This document shows, one piece after another, positions 28,820 to 37,357 of a stretch of 64,000 nt of DNA. Made by a program: the position numbers and the translations under genes. Each line of letters opens with the position of its first letter. Within the stretch, counting starts at the first letter, position 1. The notes under the pieces are model-generated. The model did not search any database. It was not told where the DNA came from and saw nothing but the letters and a program-made list of their open reading frames with translations. The stretch covers positions 1 through 64,000 of the forward strand of contig PAPM01000003.1 of NCBI GenBank assembly GCA_002708905.1. Reading direction: 5' to 3'. Source of the stretch: Pseudomonadales bacterium (lineage in GTDB: Bacteria > Pseudomonadota > Gammaproteobacteria > Pseudomonadales > Ketobacteraceae).

Positions 28820-29614
28820 TCAATCGAGTATATCTGCCCGAATTTGAAGGGATTTTCCGCTTGATCCGCTACGCCGCGTAGAGCTGGATACGGACCCGCT
28901 GGAACGGTTTAAAGTCTGGGTGGAACCGGCGATTGGAGTCCATTCTCCAGGCTCAACCAGCACTACAGTCTCGGCATCTGTTTTCTGTATTTTACCGTCA
29001 TTTTTCATTTTCATACGCTGGTTGGTGGTAAACACTTCTATGCGGATTTTGTCCCTGACAATACGGGGTACCACGAAAAGCTGATTGCTAACGTTTCGAT
29101 ATTCTTTCACGCTGCCGGTTTGCCAAGGGCCCAGAAAAACGATTTGCTCCACCGCAACCTCCTGTCCGACGTCCAGAGCACCCTGTTCACCTTCCAATAC
29201 CCGGATTTGATGATCCGACTTCTCAGCATGGGTGCTGAACCGGTTCTTGTTGACCACCTCCACATCGACACCTGCTCGGTTGCTACCGCCATGATAGACC
29301 ACCACATTGGCATCAGCGGAGGTGCTCTCTGCTTCAATATCGGCGTTATCCGCATAGCGGAGGGAAACCTGGATATTCCTGAGCGGGCGATCGATCTCCT
29401 GCAATACTCGCAGTAGTTCATCTTGTACTGCGGGCGGGGCTTTGACAAACAGCTTATTACGATACGCGGTTATCTTGTCGTCCGGGCCCAACAACTGTTC
29501 CAGAATGGGCACCAGTTTGTTGGCGGGCAGGTAGGTCTCATAGACCTCGGCGGTCTGTTGGGCGGAAACCATTGCGGCGTACAGAGTGAGGAGCAAGGCC
29601 ATCAGAGTTCGCAT
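28820..29614 (-). CDS. Exported protein with secretin-type N domain
   Basis: A 264-residue exported protein (signal peptide to about 'AAMVSAQQ'). Residues about 24-85 match the short secretin N domain: 'YLPANKLVPILEQLLGPDDKITAYRNKLFVKAPPAVQDELLRVLQEIDRPLRN' lies in this region. The rest is beta-rich, with a Ser/Arg-rich linker near the C terminus and no secretin barrel. It may be a periplasmic or outer-membrane accessory protein. Its TAATG overlap with the upstream 173-residue gene shows coupling. Confidence 0.7.
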   Translation of the reverse strand: MRTLMALLLTLYAAMVSAQQTAEVYETYLPANKLVPILEQLLGPDDKITAYRNKLFVKAPPAVQDELLRVLQEIDRPLRNIQVSLRYADNADIEAESTSADANVVVYHGGSNRAGVDVEVVNKNRFSTHAEKSDHQIRVLEGEQGALDVGQEVAVEQIVFLGPWQTGSVKEYRNVSNQLFVVPRIVRDKIRIEVFTTNQRMKMKNDGKIQKTDAETVVLVEPGEWTPIAGSTQTLNRSSGSVSSSTRRSGSSGKSLQIRADILD

Positions 29615-30135
29615 TACAGTGCCAGCCTTCTCAGCTCGGTACAGGGCATGCTGCGCTCCCAGATCTCGTTAAATTCCCGGGCGTATTTAACGGCATCCGG
29701 CACAGATCTGAATTCGCAGTGACCCCGCATGTTGCCCAGGGCGAAGCGCTTCACCATACCCTGGTCATCTACGATCATGTACTCATCAGTCATTTCTTCA
29801 TATTCCCGCGGCAGGCTGCGAATTTCACAGCGGGTGGGCAGTCTTTTCTGCAGCTCCACCAGGCGGTGGCCGAGTTTAGCGGCTTTGTTTGGGTCTTTAA
29901 GCAGTATGCTGACGGAGAAACCCCGGTGATTTTTGAACAGTGGGGTCAGCTGATCCAGGAATTCGGCGCGATCATAGAACGCGTGCTCCAGCTCCTGGGT
30001 GAAGATCTTGATATGGCGCTTGGCCTGGGGTGTCATGCTGTCCAGCGCAGCGCGAAACTCGTCCAGGGTTTCCAGCAGGAAAGTGCCTGTGCTCTCGCCC
30101 AGTTCAAGGTCTTTGGCCTGTAGTTCGAAGGACAT
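29614..30135 (-). CDS. Conserved hypothetical cytoplasmic protein
   Basis: A 173-residue soluble protein with no signal peptide or membrane segment. Visible features: an N-terminal 'ELGESTGTFLLETLDEFRAALDSM', a central 'HIKIFTQELEHAFYDRAEFLDQL' resembling the substrate-line pattern of phospholipase D-like or DUF7931 domains, and 'FMIVDDQGMVKR'-type C-terminal strands. I do not recognise a function with confidence. Cotranscribed and translationally coupled with the secretin N-domain gene downstream. Confidence 0.65.
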   Translation of the reverse strand: MSFELQAKDLELGESTGTFLLETLDEFRAALDSMTPQAKRHIKIFTQELEHAFYDRAEFLDQLTPLFKNHRGFSVSILLKDPNKAAKLGHRLVELQKRLPTRCEIRSLPREYEEMTDEYMIVDDQGMVKRFALGNMRGHCEFRSVPDAVKYAREFNEIWERSMPCTELRRLAL

Positions 30136-30252
30136 AAGTGAAACCTGGATATTGTCGTAATCATAAGTTTAACACTTTAACCGAAGGCCGTTTTTTGGAG
30201 CAAATTACAGGTGTGAACCAGACCGCAAATTGATCAACGCTGCGGGAGATTG

Positions 30253-30278
30253 TGTGGGTAATAATCCCTTTACCCACA
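30253..30278 (-). terminator. Possible hairpin downstream of the porin gene
   Basis: Stem TGTGGGTA / TACCCACA with a 10-base loop, 28 bases after the porin stop. It lacks a clear T run, so termination is uncertain. Confidence 0.35.
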
Positions 30279-30305
30279 GTCACTTGGACGTTTCGGGAGA
30301 GGTAA

Positions 30306-31517
30306 TCAGAAGACAAGCTGCAATTGAAAGCGATTGTTGATCTGCTCAACAGTGTCCTGGTCACCGTCCACAACCTCGAGGCGCCAGCGAACGCTTAATC
30401 CGGGTTGCCACTGGTCAAGTTTATAGGTGATGTCCACGTCGGTTGCGTTGCGGTCAATGGCCTGGGCATAGTCGAACACCGCATAGCTGGCTTTAAACGC
30501 CAGGGCATTCCACTGATGGTTGAAGGTAAGTTTGGTGGCTTCCCCTGCATCAACGTTTTCAAAGGTGGTGAGCATATTGTTGGTGAAGAGGGGGCTGGTG
30601 GAAAAATTATAGGGTGTCAGGAAGGCACCGTTGGCAAAACTGTCTGCGTTTTCTTCCACTTCGTTGTAGCCCAAGGTCAGTTTGGAGGAACCAAAACTGA
30701 TACCACCCTGTAGTCCGATCAGGCTGGAATCCACCGTGCCCAGCAACTCATCCCCGGATTCACTTTGTGATATCAGCTGAGCGGCTATAAATGGCTTGAT
30801 AGATTCTGACCCACTGAAAGTATAATTGACCTGCCCATACAGGGTTTGGAACAGGTCGCTGTAATCGTAATACCACAATTCTGCGCTCAGGCTATCCTGC
30901 TTGTATTTGGCCCCCAATATACTTGTGCCGGAGGTTGAAGTGGGCGTCAATCCGTAACGGTTCGTGGACCACTTGCCCACGTCGATGAATTCGTCGCTGT
31001 TGCGGTTCTTGATCGTGTTGATATACGCGAGTTCAATGGTCAGGTTCTTCAGGGATGTGTTGGTCAGGCTGAAGGCTTCAAAGGTAAAGGGAATGATGAA
31101 AGCATCCCCGGGATTTGCAAACGGCGTACTGATCTTCTGTCGGCCCAGAGTCAGGTTGGTATCAAAGGCGGAGGTGGTAATGTACGCTTCACCCAATACT
31201 TCAAGATCACTACCCAGTCGTTTGTTAACCTTCGCTGGATCATCATCGTTGGTGCCCAGATCCTGAGCTGTGTAATAACCCAATCCGAATTTTAGGCTGT
31301 GCCAGGCTGCGCTTTCGGCGCGTAACGCTCCCCCCAATGCAAACGCCGCTTCATCTGTTTTTCCCTCTGCTTCATATTCCCTGGTGTTGTAGTATGCCCG
31401 GATGTTTCCGTTGACGGTGCCATTCTGAAGCGCGGCCTGAAAATCCTCACTGAATCCGGCATTACCTAAAATTAAGGCACAAAGCCCCCCTAATGATGAA
31501 ACTTTCAAAGTTCTCAT
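30306..31517 (-). CDS. OprD/Opr-type outer-membrane porin
   Basis: A 403-residue barrel protein with a signal peptide ending near 'GNAGFSE' and a C-terminal strand 'NNRFQLQLVF' ending in Phe. Patterns such as 'NIRAYYNTREYE', 'LGGALRAESAAWHSLKFGLGYYTAQDL' and 'TLGRQKISTPFANPGD' fit the Opr-type substrate-specific porins. The start at 31517 is supported by AGGAGC upstream; a longer in-frame ORF start at 31613 is rejected. A candidate operator shared with the ABC operon lies 66 bases upstream, so it probably admits the substrate of that transporter. Confidence 0.8.
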   Translation of the reverse strand: MRTLKVSSLGGLCALILGNAGFSEDFQAALQNGTVNGNIRAYYNTREYEAEGKTDEAAFALGGALRAESAAWHSLKFGLGYYTAQDLGTNDDDPAKVNKRLGSDLEVLGEAYITTSAFDTNLTLGRQKISTPFANPGDAFIIPFTFEAFSLTNTSLKNLTIELAYINTIKNRNSDEFIDVGKWSTNRYGLTPTSTSGTSILGAKYKQDSLSAELWYYDYSDLFQTLYGQVNYTFSGSESIKPFIAAQLISQSESGDELLGTVDSSLIGLQGGISFGSSKLTLGYNEVEENADSFANGAFLTPYNFSTSPLFTNNMLTTFENVDAGEATKLTFNHQWNALAFKASYAVFDYAQAIDRNATDVDITYKLDQWQPGLSVRWRLEVVDGDQDTVEQINNRFQLQLVF

Positions 31518-31863
31518 TTGCGTTGCTCCTGATTGTATTTGAAGGTCTGAATCGGCGTTGTTTTGTCGGTTGATTGGTCTCGCAAGTTGTACTAACAGGT
31601 GATGTTCAGCCATCTATATAATGCGAAAACGGTGCCATTTATTAATCAGGGACAGGGCTTGTCCATCTAAGTGCATGAAAGGAAAACAAATTAATTCGAA
31701 GAGATCTGACTGCAGCGAATCTTAATATTAGTGAAATCAAAACGTCATAAAGGGTGATTCAAGGCTGCCATATTAAAAGCACATCAAAGCGAGACACCTG
31801 TGGTTTCACGTGCACGCTAAAGGGGCTGTTGGCCGGTGGTGGACTTATAACAACTAATACAAG
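31518..31863. other. Promoter region of the porin gene
   Basis: A 346-base gap with no ORF worth calling. It holds two operator-like sites (31583-31607 and 31841-31866) matching sites upstream of the ABC and GntR genes. The stretch 31610-31760 is AT-rich and probably carries the porin promoter. Confidence 0.5.
31583..31607 (+). promoter_or_regulatory. Operator-like site upstream of the porin
   Basis: Matches the site upstream of the ABC binding protein at 16 of 25 positions, including the core TAACNNGTNA (here TAACAGGTGA) and the flank TTGTACTAAC. It lies 66 bases before the porin start, where a repressor would act. Weaker than the two main sites. Confidence 0.45.
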
Positions 31864-31866
31864 TTA
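31841..31866 (-). promoter_or_regulatory. Operator-like site near the yeiH stop
   Basis: The minus strand reads AACTTGTATTA followed by GTTGTTATAA, the same two half-sites as at 42466 but one base closer together. It lies at the end of the YeiH gene, about 325 bases upstream of the porin start. Confidence 0.4.
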
Positions 31867-32865
31867 GAAAGTTAATATCAGCGTGGAGACCAGCACAATA
31901 AATCCGGTGTTGAGAAACACCAACGCCAATGGCCGCTTCTCGACAGTGAACAGGTCCATCAGGTTGGTACGGACACCCAACGCAGCCATGGCCATCATCA
32001 AACAAAACTGTGACAGTGAACTCATGGAGTGTTGCAGTACGGTTGGAATGGATGCCAGGTTGTTGAGGAGAAGAATGGTTAGAAAGGCTAATAGGAATAA
32101 TGGAAAGCGATTGGTAATCGATTTTTTTGTGCCAGCGGGTTGCCGGTAGAAGGCGCTGAGGATAAACAGCACTGGAACCAATAACGATACCCGCAGCATT
32201 TTGGTGTAAATGGTGGCGTCTGCCACTTCGGCTGAAAGCATTTCACCTGCGCCAATGGCCTGGGCCACATCATGGATAGTGGTTCCCAGAAACATGCCGG
32301 CGGTGGCGGCGGGGAAATCAAAATGTGAGAGCAGGGCAGGGTACAGAATCATCGCCATAGTGCTGATGCAGGTGACGGCTACCAATGTGCAGGCGACCTG
32401 ACTGTCACTGGCGCGTTTTCCGGATTGGAGTGCCAGGAACGCCATCGCTGCGGATATCCCACAGATTGCGGTGGCGACGCCCGCAAGTAACGCCATAAAA
32501 CGATCCGCTCCAAGCCATTTGCCTACCAGTAAACTGAATGCAATGGTGGAACTGACACAAACGATCACCAGGATAATCGGTTGATAGCCATAGACGCCGA
32601 TCTGCTCAAACGTAATCCTGATTCCCAACAGAGCGACGCCGCATCGCAGGATCGCTTTGGTGGCGTATTCCAACCCGGGCCTGAATTCATCATGACGCGA
32701 CAAATTATTAAAGGCCATCCCCAATAATACAGTGGTCAAGATCAAAGGGCTGCCGTACTGGGCACTGATGTAGTGAGCAGCGAACACAATGGTCAGGCTG
32801 ATCAGGAGTCCCGGCATCAGTGGCAGAGCGGAACTCCTGACCAATTCATAGGAGTGTCTGATCAT
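31864..32865 (-). CDS. YeiH-family putative sulfate/sulfite exporter
   Basis: A 333-residue inner-membrane protein with about ten helices, of the YeiH/UPF0324 family. Recognisable blocks: 'LILTTVLLGMAFNN', 'LRCGVALLGIRITFEQI', 'GVATAICGISAAMAFLAL' and 'FLGTTIHDVAQAIGAGEML'. Relatives in sulfonate-degradation clusters are proposed to export sulfite or sulfate; direct evidence for the family is limited. It is the last gene of the minus-strand accessory operon, 8 bases after the DUF971 gene, which suggests removal of an inorganic product. Confidence 0.85.
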   Translation of the reverse strand: MIRHSYELVRSSALPLMPGLLISLTIVFAAHYISAQYGSPLILTTVLLGMAFNNLSRHDEFRPGLEYATKAILRCGVALLGIRITFEQIGVYGYQPIILVIVCVSSTIAFSLLVGKWLGADRFMALLAGVATAICGISAAMAFLALQSGKRASDSQVACTLVAVTCISTMAMILYPALLSHFDFPAATAGMFLGTTIHDVAQAIGAGEMLSAEVADATIYTKMLRVSLLVPVLFILSAFYRQPAGTKKSITNRFPLFLLAFLTILLLNNLASIPTVLQHSMSSLSQFCLMMAMAALGVRTNLMDLFTVEKRPLALVFLNTGFIVLVSTLILTF

Positions 32866-32873
32866 AATGTCCG

Positions 32874-33194
32874 TTAGCTGTTCAGGTGTTCCAGGGCGTT
32901 ACCGGCATCAATCGCTCGCAGATAGGCCCACGGAAACACACCTTTGTCGTGGCCGTCAGCGAATATAATCTGGAGACCGGCAACACCGGCCATCATGACG
33001 TTTTCGATACTGGCGTTGTCACTGATGAGCGGCGTCCCTATGAGGTTGCGGGCGCGGCAACGGGAACAGGCGCAGTGGGCACGCAGGGATTGTCCGGATA
33101 ATATGGTTTCTATGCCGTCAGCCCAGGTTATTGCGAGTTCTGAACTCTTCTTGTGTAGCTTGATGTCCACCGGAGCAATGCTTGGGTTGGTCAT
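32874..33194 (-). CDS. DUF971 protein (GBBH-like N-terminal domain)
   Basis: A 106-residue protein of the DUF971 family, resembling the zinc-binding N-terminal domain of gamma-butyrobetaine hydroxylases. It has '[31 protein letters not shown]', with a CxCxxC arrangement, and the closing '[15 protein letters not shown]'. Stand-alone members are often found near Fe-S or ferredoxin genes. The function is unknown. Start overlaps the fdxA stop by 4 bases. Confidence 0.8.
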   Translation of the reverse strand: MTNPSIAPVDIKLHKKSSELAITWADGIETILSGQSLRAHCACSRCRARNLIGTPLISDNASIENVMMAGVAGLQIIFADGHDKGVFPWAYLRAIDAGNALEHLNS

Positions 33195-33520
33195 AGTGAC
33201 TCCGTCAAATGTTCTCGTTTATTGGGCAGGTCAGCCCAGTCCTCTGCGTCCGGTAAAGCATCAATCTTGGTCTCAATCACAGGCCAGTCCTTGGCCAGTT
33301 TTTCATTGAGTTCAATATACTCCTCCAATTCAGGAGGCAGGTCCGCAGCATCGTAGATGGCTTCCACCGGGCACTCAGGAACGCAGAGAGCGCAGTCAAT
33401 ACAGCCCTCCGGATCAATCACCAGGAAGTTTGGGCCCTCGTGGAAGCAATCCACAGGGCACACTTCCACACAATCCGTAAATTTGCAGCGGATACATTGT
33501 TCGGTCACCACAAAGGTCAT
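33191..33520 (-). CDS. fdxA: FdxA-type 7Fe ferredoxin
   Basis: A 109-residue ferredoxin. The N-terminal half has '[17 protein letters not shown]' and '[12 protein letters not shown]', the Cys pattern of a [3Fe-4S][4Fe-4S] ferredoxin of the Azotobacter FdI/FdxA type, followed by the usual acidic C-terminal extension ('[20 protein letters not shown]'). It is a low-potential electron carrier. GGGGAGAG precedes the ATG. Its position inside the operon suggests it shuttles electrons to or from the AprA-like flavoprotein. Confidence 0.9.
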   Translation of the reverse strand: MTFVVTEQCIRCKFTDCVEVCPVDCFHEGPNFLVIDPEGCIDCALCVPECPVEAIYDAADLPPELEEYIELNEKLAKDWPVIETKIDALPDAEDWADLPNKREHLTESL

Positions 33521-33562
33521 ATCGCTCTCCCCATATCCGTTAACGAGCAGGGTTGGTGTCGT

Positions 33563-34531
33563 TTAACTGGTCTTGGCCCCTTGCGGCGCAGTGCGTTCCA
33601 GCGCCCAGCGCGCCAACTTGCGGACATCAGGGTCGTTATCATCCAGTGCTCGCCGGATAAAGGGTAAGCCATCTTCGTGGGCCAGTTCTCCCAATGCGGC
33701 TACGGCAGTTTTGCGTAGGTTGCTGATGGGGTTATCGATGCAGGTTCCCAGAGCAGGAATACCTTCAACAGCACCCACCATGCCAATAGCCTCGGCCGCC
33801 TTTTCCTGGACTTGCCAACGTTTGTCATCTATCGCTTTGATCAGGGCGGATTTCGCTTCGTTGACCTTGAGTCGACCCAGGCTGCGGATGGCTTCGCAGC
33901 GCACCTGCCAGTGATCATCGGTGACGGCACCTATCAGTGTGCCTGCCACTTGTTCCGGGGTGGCGTATACCAAGGCGCCGACTGCGCTGCGCCGTACCTC
34001 AGGATCTGCATCCGTCTTTGCTACGGCTTTCAACTGCGGCAGGTTCTCGATTTCCTGGAGATAGCCAAGCACACCAACGGCTTCACGCCGTACGCCCGGG
34101 TCCTCATGGCCCAGTAGTTCAATAGCGTAGGGGCGGGCATCCTTGATGCACAATTGTTTGAGGGAGCGAAGTATTGACGCAAGGACGAACGCATCATCCG
34201 ATTTCAGTGCTGCGATTAATGCCGGTGCCGCCTCCGGATCTTTAAGATCCGCCAGGGCTTTGGCGGCAGCATTGCGGACATTGCGGTCCGGCGCATTGAG
34301 TGCGTCCACCAAAGCTTCCATCATGTCGGCAGGATCGAACTCATCAATGACTCTGGCGGCTTCCAGGCGCACCATTTCATCAGCGTCGGAGAGGGCTTGA
34401 AGTAATAGCTCAACCCCTTCTTCATCAACGCTGTCCACCAGGTCCATAACCGCCACCCGACGGATTCCGGGATCGCTGTCCTGCAGACGTTCAGCAATGG
34501 AAGCCAGCAGTGGGTCAGAATATTCAGTCAT
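33563..34531 (-). CDS. HEAT-repeat (PBS-lyase type) protein
   Basis: A 322-residue protein built almost entirely of about nine HEAT repeats of roughly 31 residues ('DPGIRRVAVMDL', 'DEMVRLEAARVI', 'DRNVRNAAAKAL', 'DPGVRREAVGVL', 'DPEVRRSAVGAL', 'HWQVRCEAIRSL', 'RWQVQEKAAEAI', 'DPDVRKLARWAL'). Such solenoids act as scaffolds or, in phycobilin lyases, as chaperones. Placed between two ferredoxin genes and 7 bases after the AprB-like one, it may organise the electron-transfer complex. Start at 34531 chosen with GAGG upstream; a longer ORF runs back into the ferredoxin gene. Confidence 0.88.
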   Translation of the reverse strand: MTEYSDPLLASIAERLQDSDPGIRRVAVMDLVDSVDEEGVELLLQALSDADEMVRLEAARVIDEFDPADMMEALVDALNAPDRNVRNAAAKALADLKDPEAAPALIAALKSDDAFVLASILRSLKQLCIKDARPYAIELLGHEDPGVRREAVGVLGYLQEIENLPQLKAVAKTDADPEVRRSAVGALVYATPEQVAGTLIGAVTDDHWQVRCEAIRSLGRLKVNEAKSALIKAIDDKRWQVQEKAAEAIGMVGAVEGIPALGTCIDNPISNLRKTAVAALGELAHEDGLPFIRRALDDNDPDVRKLARWALERTAPQGAKTS

Positions 34532-34538
34532 AAATACC

Positions 34539-34772
34539 TCAACGCAGCAGGTAGGGAATGTTAACGGTGACAGCATCGGTAGGGCAGTCAGCCTCGCAGG
34601 GCATGCAATACCAACACTCGTCGTAGCGCATGTGCGCTTTTCCGGTTTTTTCGTCGATCCACAGTACGTCCAACGGGCAGACATCAATGCAGGTTCGGCA
34701 GCCCTTGTCGGCAATGCACTTATCATTGTCGACCACTACAGGCACCATGGTAATTTGATTTGCAGTAGGCAT
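34539..34772 (-). CDS. AprB-like small 2[4Fe-4S] ferredoxin
   Basis: A 77-residue ferredoxin with two four-Cys sets: 'CIADKGCRTCIDVCP' and 'CWYCMPCEADCP'. The second half, with 'YDECWYCMPCEADCPTDAV', resembles the core of the APS reductase beta subunit (AprB), but the long C-terminal AprB tail is missing. It lies 21 bases downstream of the AprA-like gene, so the two probably form a flavoprotein/ferredoxin pair in the cytoplasm. AGGAG precedes the ATG. Confidence 0.85.
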   Translation of the reverse strand: MPTANQITMVPVVVDNDKCIADKGCRTCIDVCPLDVLWIDEKTGKAHMRYDECWYCMPCEADCPTDAVTVNIPYLLR

Positions 34773-34793
34773 AGGTCTTACTCCTGTTGGTAT

Positions 34794-36530
34794 TTAGCTG
34801 ACTTTCTGAATTCGCATCTTCTGGTATGCAGTCTTCTCTTCTTCGTCCAATTCAATCACATAAGGATCTATAGGACGCTTCTTGCAGGCCATTTCATTGT
34901 TTTCGTCCTTGTATAATTGAACATGGCAAAACCAGTCTTCGTTATTGGTCTCCGGGTGGTCTACATAATGGTGATAGAGACCCCAACGACTTTCCTGGCG
35001 ATACATAGAGGCCTTCGCGGCCATCAGGGCACAATCCAGTACATGTTGGGCTTCGTTGGCACGCAGCAGTTCATGGGGATCCCGGGCATAGAGGAATTCA
35101 ATATCACGTTCCATGTCCTTCAGGCGTTGTAACCCTATGTCCATCTTCTTGGTGATTTTGGGTGGTTGCAGATAGTCGTTTACCAGGCGGCGAAGTTTGT
35201 ATTCAAACTGGTTGGGGGGAATGCCATCTTCCCGTTTGAGAGGTGCAAGGATGCGATCCCGCTCACTAAGGATAAAGGCTTCGTCGAGTTTGGGGAGGTC
35301 CCGATGTCTAGCAAATTCCACAGCGTTTTCGCCACAGATATCCCCATAAACAAAAGCTCCCAGCATATAGCTGTGGGGAATGGAGGCCATGTCACCGGCA
35401 CCATAAAGTCCGGGCACTGTGGTCTCGCCTTTTTCGTTAATCCATACACCGGATGCTGAGTGGCCGGCACAGAAGCCGATTTCAGATATGTGCATCTCCA
35501 CCATCTTGGTACGGTAATCGTTGCCGCGTCCATCATGGAAGCGTCCTCGACTGGGGCGCTCATTGGTATGAAGCACTTGTTCAATTTCCTGGATGGTTTC
35601 CTCAGCAAGGTGATCCAGTTTCAGGAACACGGGGCCGTTGCCACTTTGCAGTTCGTTATAGAACTCCATCATCATCTGGCCGCTCCAGTAATCGCATTCT
35701 ATGAAACGGTCGCCGTTGGCGTTGGCGGTATAGCCACCCAGGGGGCCGGTTACGTAGGCGCAGGCCGGGCCGTTATAATCCTTTAGCAATGGATTGATTT
35801 GGTAGCACTCCAGCCCGGAAAGTTCAGCGCCAACGTGGTACGCCATGGAATGGCCATCTCCACAGTTGGTTGGATTTTCATAGGTACCGTACAGGTAACC
35901 GGAGGCGGGCAGGCCGATACGACCGGCCGCACCGGTGCAAAGCACCACGGCTTTGGCCCGGATCACAATGACTTCTGCGTCGCGGGTGCCAACGGCGATA
36001 CATCCGCTGACTGTACCGGTGTCATCTTTGAGGAGCCGGATTGCCTGATAACGGTTTTCCACCACCACTCGGTTGCGGCGTAAACGGCGATAGAGGATTT
36101 TCTTGATGTTGTGACCTTCCGGCATGGGTAACACATAGGTTCCCAGATGATGTACTTTTTTTACATCGTATTCACCGGTTTCGTCTTTCTGAAAGTAGAC
36201 CCCCCAGTTATCTAGTTTCTGGATCATGTAGAAGGAGCGTTCAGCGTATTCCAGAACGCCTTTCTGCAACACTATACCGTCGTTGGCGATGGTGATTTCC
36301 TTGGTATATTGTTCTGGTGTGGCGTGACCGGGAATTACCGCATTGTTGAGACCATCCATACCCATGCTGATGGCCCCGGAACGTTTTACATTGGCCTTTT
36401 CAAGCAACATGACCGAAGCCTTCGGATCTTTTTCCTTTGCCGTAATGGCGGCCATGGGGCCGGCGGTACCCCCGCCAATTACCAGCACGTCAATGTCTTT
36501 GATAGTGATATCACTGAGTTGAGTCATCAT
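34794..36530 (-). CDS. AprA-like FAD oxidoreductase
   Basis: A 578-residue flavoprotein of the fumarate reductase/succinate dehydrogenase fold. It has 'DVLVIGGGTAGPMAAI' for FAD, 'GHSMAYHVGAELSGLECYQINPLLKDYNGP' and 'ITGPLGGYTANANGDRFIECDYWSGQMM'-like blocks shared with APS reductase alpha (AprA), and the closing FAD motif 'VPGLYGAGDMASIPHSYMLGAFVYG'. A long insert separates it from true succinate dehydrogenases. No ATP sulfurylase or Qmo genes are present, so classic APS chemistry is doubtful. The ATGA overlap with the GntR gene shows coupling; ATG 36527 is an equally placed start. Reaction unknown. Confidence 0.85.
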   Translation of the reverse strand: MMTQLSDITIKDIDVLVIGGGTAGPMAAITAKEKDPKASVMLLEKANVKRSGAISMGMDGLNNAVIPGHATPEQYTKEITIANDGIVLQKGVLEYAERSFYMIQKLDNWGVYFQKDETGEYDVKKVHHLGTYVLPMPEGHNIKKILYRRLRRNRVVVENRYQAIRLLKDDTGTVSGCIAVGTRDAEVIVIRAKAVVLCTGAAGRIGLPASGYLYGTYENPTNCGDGHSMAYHVGAELSGLECYQINPLLKDYNGPACAYVTGPLGGYTANANGDRFIECDYWSGQMMMEFYNELQSGNGPVFLKLDHLAEETIQEIEQVLHTNERPSRGRFHDGRGNDYRTKMVEMHISEIGFCAGHSASGVWINEKGETTVPGLYGAGDMASIPHSYMLGAFVYGDICGENAVEFARHRDLPKLDEAFILSERDRILAPLKREDGIPPNQFEYKLRRLVNDYLQPPKITKKMDIGLQRLKDMERDIEFLYARDPHELLRANEAQHVLDCALMAAKASMYRQESRWGLYHHYVDHPETNNEDWFCHVQLYKDENNEMACKKRPIDPYVIELDEEEKTAYQKMRIQKVS

Positions 36531-37288
36531 AAGCCCCCTTGCTTACCGGATGTACGGGTTCGATCGCGTTCAACATGGAAATGGTATTTATAGGAATCAC
36601 CGCGAAATGCCAGGTACTCATAGTCAACGGGATTGTCGTTTACATCGTGGGTCAGACGTTGCACCCACATGATCGGAGCGCCTGGCTCCATTTGCAGAAG
36701 CTTGGCGATGTTGGCATCGGCCGGTCGCGCTTCCAGGCTGATTTCGGCACGGCCCAGCGGGATATTCAGTTCGTTTTCCAGAAGAGGGAAAATGTCCCTG
36801 CCCAGATCCCGTGAAAACAAGTGACGGCCAACCTCCATGGGAAAGAACGAGGTATCGACGGACACGGGCTCTCGGTTCAGATATCGCACCCTAATCACCT
36901 CCACAGCGCCTTCTTTGCTCTGGATGTTTAGTTTTTCCTGTACTTCCTTGGTGGGATTGACTTCACGAATACTGACCAGCTGGGCTGAGGTTTCGTATCC
37001 CTGGGAGTTCATCGCCTCCTCAAAACCTTCCAGGTGTTGTACTTCCTGCATGGCTTTCGGTTTGCTGGCGAACGTTCCTTTGCCTTGGGTGGTAAAGATC
37101 AATCCCTCTCGATGCAGATCACGCAAGGCTTGGCGGACAGTGATCCGGCTGACACCAAAGCTGGCCATCAACTCACTCTCGGATGGCATCTTTTGATAGG
37201 GTACGTACTTGCCTTCCAGGATCTGCTTCTTCAGTGTGTCTTTTATCTGAAGGTAAAGCGGTTGGTGCTGCATTGCGTTATCTTTCAT
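36527..37288 (-). CDS. GntR-family (HutC subgroup) regulator
   Basis: About 253 residues. The N-terminal winged helix is typical ('PLYLQIKDTLKKQILEG', 'MPSESELMASFGVSRITVRQALRDLHREGLI'), followed by 'TTQGKGTFA' and a UTRA ligand-binding domain ('VIRVRYLNREPVSVDTSFFP'). It heads the flavoprotein operon and is probably its local regulator. ATG 37288 follows AGGA by 7 bases; ATG 37318 upstream would place a palindromic operator candidate inside the gene and is less likely. The ligand should be the transported compound or a product. Confidence 0.88.
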   Translation of the reverse strand: MKDNAMQHQPLYLQIKDTLKKQILEGKYVPYQKMPSESELMASFGVSRITVRQALRDLHREGLIFTTQGKGTFASKPKAMQEVQHLEGFEEAMNSQGYETSAQLVSIREVNPTKEVQEKLNIQSKEGAVEVIRVRYLNREPVSVDTSFFPMEVGRHLFSRDLGRDIFPLLENELNIPLGRAEISLEARPADANIAKLLQMEPGAPIMWVQRLTHDVNDNPVDYEYLAFRGDSYKYHFHVERDRTRTSGKQGGL

Positions 37289-37302
37289 GTCCTGATCCTG
37301 TT

Positions 37303-37327
37303 GGTAATAACATGTCATAACAAGTTT
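37303..37327 (-). promoter_or_regulatory. Candidate GntR operator upstream of the GntR gene
   Basis: The minus strand reads CTTGTTATGAC then GTTATTACC after two bases. It matches the site upstream of the ABC binding protein at 18 of 25 positions and contains two tandem near-palindromic GTTATNAC units. It lies 15 bases before the chosen GntR start, between the cytochrome and regulator genes, suggesting autoregulation and an internal promoter. Confidence 0.55.
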
Positions 37328-37357
37328 GGAGAAAGTGCTCAGCTGTAATTGAATAGA

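Noticed and set aside
34539-36530. Dissimilatory APS reductase (AprAB) proper
   Set aside because: The AprB tail is missing, and sat, qmo and dsr genes are absent. The neighbours are an importer and copper proteins.
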